Assembly (NCBI GenBank): GCA_027487675.1
Contig: JAIYDD010000154.1
Coordinates: 1-32,351, forward strand
From: Acetobacteraceae bacterium
GTDB lineage: Bacteria; Pseudomonadota; Alphaproteobacteria; Acetobacterales; Acetobacteraceae
Reading direction: 5' to 3'
DNA length: 32,351 bases
Shown: positions 25,125-32,351 of the stretch, in pieces
Position numbering within the stretch: position 1 is the first letter of the stretch
Layout of the letters: the number at the start of each line of letters is the position of its first letter
Program-made: the position numbers and the translations under genes
Notes under the pieces: generated by a model
Seen by the model: the letters and a program-made list of their open reading frames with translations, nothing else
The model's database searches: none
Told to the model about the DNA's origin: nothing

Positions 25125-26113
25125 CCGACGTGCCGATCATCGACCTGTCGCCGATCCGCGGCGGCGACGCGGCGGCCATCGCCGCGCTCGGCGCGCAGGT
25201 GGACGAGGCCTGCCGGCGCATCGGCTTCCTGATCGTGGAAGGCCATGCCGTGCCGGCCGCGCTGATCGCGGAATTCCGCCGCCTGTCCTTCGCCTTCTTC
25301 GACCTGCCGGAGGAGGAGCGGATGGCGCTGCGCCCGCCGCCGGGCACCATGCTGCGCGGCTACACGCCGCCCGAGACGAACACCCTCGCGCGGTCCCGCG
25401 GCGTCGAGACGCCGCCCGATTTCCGCTCGATGCTCTCGATCGGCCGGCCGGAAGTGACCGGCGCCGAATACCCGCAGTTCGAGGGCGCGCGCCCGTTCTA
25501 CCGCCCGAACCTCTGGCCCGCGCGCCCCGACGGGCTGCGCGACGCCTTCACCGCCTATTTCCGCGAGATGGAGCGCCTGGCGGCCGAGATCATGCGCGCC
25601 TTCGCCGCCGCGCTGCGCCTCGACCTGCGCTTCTTCGACGACAAGATCGACAACCATTTCTCCGCGCTGCACGCGCTGCACTACGGCGCGCAGCCGACGC
25701 CGCCGCGCGAGGGCCAGCTGCGCGCCGGCGCGCATTCGGATTTCGGCAGCCTCACCATCCTGATGCCGCCGGCGGAAGGCGGCATGGGCCTGGAAGTGCA
25801 GCGCCCGGATGGCAGCTTCGCGCCGGTGGAGCCGCCGCCGGGCGCCTATGTGATCAACATCGGCGACCTGATGCAGCAATGGACCAATGACCGCTGGGTC
25901 AGCACGGTGCATCGCGTGGTGAACCCGCCGGGCGGCGCCTGGGCGACGCGGCGGCTGTCCATCGGCTTCTTCTGCCATCCGAACTACGACGCGCCGGTGG
26001 CCGCGCTGCCCGGCACGGTGCCGGCCGGCGAGGCGCCGCGCCACGCGCCGGTGCTGGCGGGCGAGTACATGCACGCCAAGATCTCGGCGGTGCGGCGCCA
26101 GGCGGCGGCCTGA
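25121..26113 (+). CDS. Isopenicillin N synthase-like Fe(II)/2-oxoglutarate-dependent oxygenase
   Basis: 330 aa. The N-terminal DIOX_N region reads VPIIDLSPI...CRRIGFLIVEGH. The iron triad is intact: H205 and D207 in GAHSDFG, and H264 in STVHRVVNP. R278 and S280 (RRLS) match the RxS motif that holds 2-oxoglutarate. Bacterial members of this family mostly act on small hydrophobic or heterocyclic substrates and are rarely characterised. It overlaps the ring-opening-hydrolase-like gene by 4 bp, so the two are almost certainly one pathway: oxidise then open, or the reverse. Confidence 0.92.
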   Translation: MTDVPIIDLSPIRGGDAAAIAALGAQVDEACRRIGFLIVEGHAVPAALIAEFRRLSFAFFDLPEEERMALRPPPGTMLRGYTPPETNTLARSRGVETPPDFRSMLSIGRPEVTGAEYPQFEGARPFYRPNLWPARPDGLRDAFTAYFREMERLAAEIMRAFAAALRLDLRFFDDKIDNHFSALHALHYGAQPTPPREGQLRAGAHSDFGSLTILMPPAEGGMGLEVQRPDGSFAPVEPPPGAYVINIGDLMQQWTNDRWVSTVHRVVNPPGGAWATRRLSIGFFCHPNYDAPVAALPGTVPAGEAPRHAPVLAGEYMHAKISAVRRQAAA

Positions 26114-26138
26114 CGCGAGGCGGATCGTCGCGGCCCTT

Positions 26139-26175
26139 CGCCGGCCGGGCCCGCGGCGCGGTCCCGCGGCCGGCG
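26139..26175. terminator. Nine-bp hairpin between convergent genes
   Basis: CGCCGGCCG at 26139-26147 pairs perfectly with CGGCCGGCG at 26167-26175 around a 19-nt GC-rich loop. It fills the 73-bp gap between the oxygenase stop and the stop of the leftward isomerase gene. There is no T-tract, so termination is uncertain. Confidence 0.35.
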
Positions 26176-26186
26176 GGCGGGGCGCG

Positions 26187-27026
26187 TCATCCGCCGTCGC
26201 GCGGCACCTCGGCCAGGATGCGCGCCGTCGCCGCCACCGCCGCGCGCGCGAGGTCCAGCGCCGGTCGCGCCCAGAGCTCGGGGTTCGGCGCCTCGAAGCT
26301 CAGCGGGCCGCCGAACCCCTTCTCCCGCAGCAGGCCGAGCACGTCGCGCCACGGCACCACGCCATCGCCCGGCAGCAGCCGGTCTGTCGGGCGGCGCGTG
26401 CCGGCGCCGACGGGCGCGTCCGGCACGTCGGAATACTGGAAGCAGAACAGCTCGCTGCCCGCGATCTCCTCGAAGCCGCGGCCGGGGCGGCCGCTGCGGT
26501 GCAGGTGGTAGGCGTCCAGCAGGAGGCCCGCATTGGCGCGGCCGGCGCGGGCCAGCAATTCGCGCAGCACCTCGATGTGGTTGATCACCGGATGCTGGGA
26601 GTTGAACTCGATGGCGAGCTTCAGCCCGTGCCCCGCCGCGATGTCGGCGGCTTCCCGCAGCCTCGGAACGGCGCTGTCGAGCGTGCCGGTCAGCTGCCCC
26701 GGCGCGCTCATCAGCATCCCGCAGCCCAGCTCCCGCGCGATGCCGCAGGTTTCGGCGAAGACGGCGAAGAGCCGGCGGCTTTCCTCGCCATCGGCGAACA
26801 GCCAGCCATATTCCACGCCGAGCACGTCCACGGGCAGCCCGCAGCCGCGCACCAGCCCGATCACCTCGGCGTTGGACATCCCCTTCTCGTGGCAGCGGGT
26901 GAAGTCGATGCGGCGCAGTTCCAGGCTGTCGAAGCCGGCGTCGCGCGCCGCCGCCAGCGCCTCGGCCAGCGGCGTCGTGTCGAGCGACCAGGTGTGCAGC
27001 GCCAAGGGCCAGCCGTGACGGGGCAT
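26187..27026 (-). CDS. Sugar phosphate isomerase/epimerase-like TIM-barrel protein (AP endonuclease 2 family)
   Basis: 279 aa, cytosolic xylose-isomerase-like TIM barrel. Likely metal ligands are E140 (LAIEFN), D171 and H174 (LLDAYHLH) and E245 (LSFEAPN). Family members isomerise or epimerise sugars, or dehydrate inositol-type and shikimate-type compounds (IolE, QuiC). The start at 27026 has GGTGGAG upstream; a longer frame to 27116 adds a basic, low-complexity leader and is unlikely. It is not in an operon with its neighbours. Confidence 0.85.
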   Translation of the reverse strand: MPRHGWPLALHTWSLDTTPLAEALAAARDAGFDSLELRRIDFTRCHEKGMSNAEVIGLVRGCGLPVDVLGVEYGWLFADGEESRRLFAVFAETCGIARELGCGMLMSAPGQLTGTLDSAVPRLREAADIAAGHGLKLAIEFNSQHPVINHIEVLRELLARAGRANAGLLLDAYHLHRSGRPGRGFEEIAGSELFCFQYSDVPDAPVGAGTRRPTDRLLPGDGVVPWRDVLGLLREKGFGGPLSFEAPNPELWARPALDLARAAVAATARILAEVPRDGG

Positions 27027-27062
27027 GAAGGCTCCACCTCGCCGGATGCCTGCCGGGCCCAA

Positions 27063-27105
27063 CCGTCGCGCGCCCTGCGGCGACGGCGCCGGCGGGTGCC
27101 GGCGC
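27063..27105. repeat. Two adjacent hairpins upstream of the isomerase gene
   Basis: The first has 7-bp arms CCGTCGC (27063-27069) and GCGACGG (27080-27086), with extra CGC/GCG pairing inside. The second has 8-bp arms GCGCCGGC (27086-27093) and GCCGGCGC (27098-27105) around GGGT. They lie in the 241-bp gap between divergent genes, 37 to 80 bp upstream of the leftward start. They could be a structured 5' leader. The rest of the gap (27106-27267) holds nothing I can name. Confidence 0.45.
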
Positions 27106-27261
27106 GCCCCCGCCACCCGAAGTCGTCATAGGTTGTCCTGGGACCGCCGGAGCGTCAAGCACGAAGCCCGACCGCGCCGGAAGGCGCCGCGACCCGCGCG
27201 AACCCGTCGCCACGCCGCCCGTTCCGCCTGCTTCGGGACCGGCAGCGCGTGACGATGGAGC

Positions 27262-27275
27262 CTCCGCATGCGGAG
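27262..27275. promoter_or_regulatory. 14-bp perfect palindrome over the DUF1194 start codon
   Basis: CTCCGCATGCGGAG has the ATG (27268-27270) at its centre. The upstream Shine-Dalgarno GGAG (27257-27260) can also pair with CTCC of the left arm. In RNA this could hide the start codon or ribosome site. Confidence 0.35.
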
Positions 27276-28020
27276 ACGGACAGTGCTGGCAGCCGGCCTC
27301 GGGCTGGCGGTTCCAGGCGGGCCATGGCCCGGCGCGCGGCGCGCGGCGGCGGGGCAAGGCGCCGATGCGGTGGACCTGCTGCTGGTGCTCGCGGCCGATG
27401 TCTCGCGCTCGATGAGCGACGAGGATCTGCGCCTGCAACGCGATGGCTATGTCGCCGCGCTGCGCCACCCGGCGGTGGCCGGGGCCATCGCCTCCGGCCC
27501 GCTGGCGGCGATCGGCGTGGCCTACCTCGAATGGTCGGGGCACGAGCACCAGCGCCTGCTGGTGCCCTGGACGCGGCTCGAAGGGCCGGAAGCGGCGGCG
27601 GATTTCGCCGCGCGGCTGGCGGCGGCCCCGACGCTGGTCGGCACCTGGACCTCGATCTCGGGCGCCATCGCCGCGTCCCGCGCGCTGATCGCCGGCGCGC
27701 CCTTCGCGGCGGAGCGCCGGGTGATCGACGTCTCGGGCGACGGGGTCAACAACAACGGCCCGCCGGCCGGGCCGGAACGCGACCTGGCGGTGGAGGCGGG
27801 CATCACGGTCAACGGCCTGCCCATCCTGCGCGGCGCCGGGCGGCCGCAGACGGGCTGGACGCCGGCGGAGGTGCTGGAAGAGCACTACCGCGACGAGGTG
27901 ACCGGCGGCCCCGGCGCCTTCGTCATGCCGGCCGAGGGGCTGGAAAGCTTCGGCGCCGCGGTCCGGCGCAAGCTGATCCGGGAGATCGCGTCGGCGCCCG
28001 GGGCGCCCGGCCCCGGTTGA
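27268..28020 (+). CDS. DUF1194 (von Willebrand factor A-like) secreted protein
   Basis: 250 aa. MRRRTVLAAGLGLAVPGG is a twin-arginine-like export signal. The body is a VWA-like domain with a metal-ion-dependent adhesion site: D44, S46 and S48 in DVSRSMS, T128/S129 in GTWTSISGAI, and D154/D158 in DVSGDGVNNNG. It matches the DUF1194 family of alphaproteobacteria, whose function is unknown. The ATG has GATGGAG seven bases upstream. Its stop is 56 bp before the antitoxin gene; it is not obviously linked to either neighbour. Confidence 0.85.
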   Translation: MRRRTVLAAGLGLAVPGGPWPGARRAAAGQGADAVDLLLVLAADVSRSMSDEDLRLQRDGYVAALRHPAVAGAIASGPLAAIGVAYLEWSGHEHQRLLVPWTRLEGPEAAADFAARLAAAPTLVGTWTSISGAIAASRALIAGAPFAAERRVIDVSGDGVNNNGPPAGPERDLAVEAGITVNGLPILRGAGRPQTGWTPAEVLEEHYRDEVTGGPGAFVMPAEGLESFGAAVRRKLIREIASAPGAPGPG

Positions 28021-28043
28021 CGTTCCGGCTCTGTTCGCCCAGA

Positions 28044-28060
28044 TGCTATCAGCGATAGCG
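28044..28060. promoter_or_regulatory. FitA-like operator of the toxin-antitoxin genes
   Basis: An inverted repeat GCTATC (28045-28050), AGC, GATAGC (28054-28059) sits 17 bp before the antitoxin ATG. The left half, TGCTATCA, equals the half-site I recall from the gonococcal FitAB operator, but the two halves are much closer here. TTGACG (28017-28022) may be the -35 of the promoter. Binding of the toxin-antitoxin complex would autorepress. Confidence 0.5.
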
Positions 28061-28076
28061 ACACGGTGGCGGCGGC

Positions 28077-28319
28077 ATGGCCCAGCTTCTGGTGCGGAAC
28101 GTGGACGAGGAGACGGTGGCCCGCCTGAAGGCCCGCGCCGCCGCGCATGGCCGCTCGGTGGAAGCCGAGCACCGCGAGATCCTTCGCGCCGCGCTGGAGG
28201 ACGACCCGCAGGCGGAGTTCCGCCGCCTGGCCGCGCTGTCCCGCGCCGCGACCGCACCCTTCCGGGACCGCCAGACGCCGGCCGAAATCCTTCAGCGCGA
28301 GACGCGCGAGGAGCGGTGA
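28077..28319 (+). CDS. FitA/VapB-type ribbon-helix-helix antitoxin
   Basis: 80 aa. The N-terminal 45 residues (AQLLVRNVDEETVARLKARAAAHGRSVEAEHREIL) follow the FitA pattern VIRNL...KxRAxxxGRSxEAExRxIL, a ribbon-helix-helix DNA-binding domain. The remainder is the flexible tail that should neutralise the toxin. Its stop overlaps the toxin's GTG start (GTGA), the usual coupling of such pairs. Confidence 0.9.
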   Translation: MAQLLVRNVDEETVARLKARAAAHGRSVEAEHREILRAALEDDPQAEFRRLAALSRAATAPFRDRQTPAEILQRETREER

Positions 28320-28726
28320 GGGAGCGTCTTCTCCTCGACGCCAGCGTCGCGATCAAGGTCGTGGTCGCCGAGGCGGACAGCGAGCTGGCGCTGCGCGTGC
28401 TGGACCACGCGCTGGTGGCGCCCGACCTGCTGATGGCCGAATGCGGCAACATACTGTGGAAGAAGGTGCGTCGCGACGAGATGCCGGCCGAGGCGGCGGA
28501 CCAGGCGGCCGCCGCGCTGCTGGCGCTGCGGGTGGAGATCCTGCCGGCCTCCCGCTTCCTGCCGGGCGCGCTGCGCCGGGCCATCCGCGTCGGCCACCCG
28601 GTCTACGACTGCCTCTATGCCGAGGCTGCCGCGACCCTCGGCCTGCCCCTGGTGACTGCCGACCGGCGGCTGCAGGCCCTGGCCGGGCCGGGGCTGCGGG
28701 TGATCGGCCTGGACGACCTGCCCTGA
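28316..28726 (+). CDS. FitB/VapC-type PIN-domain toxin (ribonuclease), GTG start
   Basis: 136 aa. The PIN active-site acidic residues are in place: D8 (LLLDAS), E42 (AECGN), D98 (VYDCLYAE) and D116 (TADRRL). Metal-dependent RNA cleavage, often of tRNA or rRNA, is the known activity of the family. The GTG at 28316 overlaps the antitoxin stop. The TGA stop (28724-28726) overlaps the presumed CTG start of recF, so toxin and recF may be translationally coupled. Confidence 0.92.
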   Translation: MRERLLLDASVAIKVVVAEADSELALRVLDHALVAPDLLMAECGNILWKKVRRDEMPAEAADQAAAALLALRVEILPASRFLPGALRRAIRVGHPVYDCLYAEAAATLGLPLVTADRRLQALAGPGLRVIGLDDLP

Positions 28727-29907
28727 CGCCGCCCGCCCCCCCGCCGCCGCTGCGCCTTTCGCGCCTCAGGCTCACCGATTTCCGCTCCTACCCCGCCTTC
28801 GAGGCGCGCTTCGAGGGCCGCATCGTCGCGATCGCCGGGGAGAACGGCGTCGGCAAGACCAACCTGCTGGAGGCGATCAGCCTGCTCGGCCCGGGGCGCG
28901 GGCTGCGCGGGGCGCGGGCGGCCGAGATCGGCCGGCGCGCCGGCGCCGAGCCCGCCCGCCCCTGGGCCGCCTTCGGGCGCTTCGAAGGCCCGCTGGGCCC
29001 CGCCGAGATCGGCACCGGCACGGCGGGCGAGGACAGCCCCGATTCGCGCCGCAAATGGCGCCTGGACGGGGAGGCGCTGCGTTCCTCGGCCGAGCTGGCG
29101 GACCGCGCCGCCGCGGTCTGGCTGACGCCGCAGATGGACCGGCTGTTCCAGGAAGGGGCAAGCGGCCGCCGGCGCTTCCTGGACCGCCTGACCTGGGCGC
29201 TGGAACCGGCCCATGCGCGGGAGGTGGCGGCGCATGAGACCGCCATGGCCGGCCGCAACCGCCTGCTGGCCGAGGGCCGCCGCGACCCCCGCTGGCTGGC
29301 GGCGCTGGAGGATGCGATGGCGCGCCATTCGGTCGCCGCCGCCGCCGCCCGCCGCGCGCTGGTGGCGCGGCTGAACGGGCTGCTGGCCGGCGGCGCCGCC
29401 ACCGGGGCTTTCCCGGCGGCGCGGCTGGACCTGGCCTGCCCCGTCTCCGCCGCGCTGGACGGGGCGCCGGCGCTGGCGGTGGAGGACCGGCTGCGGGACC
29501 AGCTGGCATCCTCCCGCGCGCGCGATGCGCAGGCGGGCGGGGCCGCCATCGGCGCCCACCGGGCGGATCTGGCGCTGACCCACCTGCCCAAGGACCTGCC
29601 GGCCGAGCTGTGCTCGACCGGGGAGCAGAAGGCGCTGCTGGTCTCCGTCGTGCTGGCCCATGCGCTGCTGATCGGCGCGGCGCGCGGCTTCGCGCCGCTG
29701 CTGCTGCTGGACGAGGTGGCGGCCCACCTGGACCAGCGGCGGCGGGAGGCGCTGTATGCCGCGCTGGCCGCCCTGCCGGCGCAGGTCTTCCTGACGGGCA
29801 CGGAGAGCGATATCTTCGCGTCCCTGAAAGGGTTCGCCGAGGGCTTCCGCGCCACCCCGTCCGGCCTCGTTCCGCTGGCCGAATTCCGCGTGCCGGACGC
29901 CGTCTGA
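28723..29907 (+). CDS. recF: RecF, DNA replication and repair ATPase, probable CTG start
   Basis: 394 aa from 28723. RecF loads RecA at gaps together with RecO and RecR. The N-terminus LRLSRLRLTDFRSYPAF is canonical, Walker A GENGVGKTN has its lysine at 45, the signature CSTGEQKALL starts near 297 and Walker B LLLLDEVAAHLD near 326. There is no in-frame ATG, GTG or TTG between the conserved start and the ATG at 28441, which lies inside the toxin gene and would give a nonsensical 94-residue leader. The CTG at 28723 overlaps the toxin stop as CTGA. gyrB follows after 51 bp, the ancestral gene order; dnaN is not seen upstream. Confidence 0.9.
   Translation: MTPPAPPPPLRLSRLRLTDFRSYPAFEARFEGRIVAIAGENGVGKTNLLEAISLLGPGRGLRGARAAEIGRRAGAEPARPWAAFGRFEGPLGPAEIGTGTAGEDSPDSRRKWRLDGEALRSSAELADRAAAVWLTPQMDRLFQEGASGRRRFLDRLTWALEPAHAREVAAHETAMAGRNRLLAEGRRDPRWLAALEDAMARHSVAAAAARRALVARLNGLLAGGAATGAFPAARLDLACPVSAALDGAPALAVEDRLRDQLASSRARDAQAGGAAIGAHRADLALTHLPKDLPAELCSTGEQKALLVSVVLAHALLIGAARGFAPLLLLDEVAAHLDQRRREALYAALAALPAQVFLTGTESDIFASLKGFAEGFRATPSGLVPLAEFRVPDAV

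Positions 29908-32351
<2,444 letters not shown>

Overview
The window (32,351 bp, very high GC, dense in overlapping genes) looks like a chromosomal segment of an alphaproteobacterium of the Acetobacteraceae, probably Roseomonas-like. This is an inference from the GC bias, the recF-gyrB pair, the abundance of Bug/TctC solute-binding proteins and the small-molecule catabolic gene content. No insertion sequence, phage gene or CRISPR array was seen.

Left part (1-8.3 kb): a tRNA-Thr(CGU) with its own promoter. Next is a leftward operon with a NitT/TauT-type ABC importer (binding protein, ATPase, permease) and an AtzA/TrzN-class amidohydrolase. Diverging from it is a rightward three-subunit molybdenum hydroxylase (CoxL/CoxM/CoxS-like). 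The divergent pair suggests import, hydroxylation and hydrolysis of a nitrogen-containing, possibly heterocyclic compound.

Middle-left (8.35-17.9 kb): a second catabolic locus organised around a GntR/HutC-type regulator. Leftward there are three Bug (TctC) periplasmic binding proteins, an LVIVD beta-propeller protein, a COG0523/CobW metallochaperone GTPase and a 4,5-dihydroxyphthalate-decarboxylase-like protein. Rightward are the regulator, an ACMSD-family amidohydrolase/decarboxylase and a malate/lactate dehydrogenase of the Ldh2 family. A 17-bp inverted repeat in the divergent promoter region is a good operator candidate.

Middle-right (17.9-26.1 kb): a leftward PotABCD-like ABC importer diverges from a second amidohydrolase, with a 16-bp perfect palindrome between them. 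The amidohydrolase converges on an FCD-GntR regulator across a 24-bp-period tandem repeat built from hairpins. The regulator diverges from a two-gene unit that pairs a cyanuric acid hydrolase/barbiturase-family protein with an isopenicillin-N-synthase-like Fe(II)/2-oxoglutarate oxygenase. The family protein appears to have lost the middle Ser-Lys dyad. A FadR-type operator overlaps the -35 box. This regulator-operator-hydrolase-oxygenase set is my best candidate for an undescribed pathway.

Right part (26.2-32.35 kb): a leftward TIM-barrel isomerase/epimerase, a DUF1194 von Willebrand-like secreted protein, a FitA/FitB (VapBC) toxin-antitoxin pair with a FitA-like operator, and then recF and gyrB (gyrB is cut by the window end). 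recF has no usable ATG, GTG or TTG start; the best start is a CTG overlapping the toxin stop codon.
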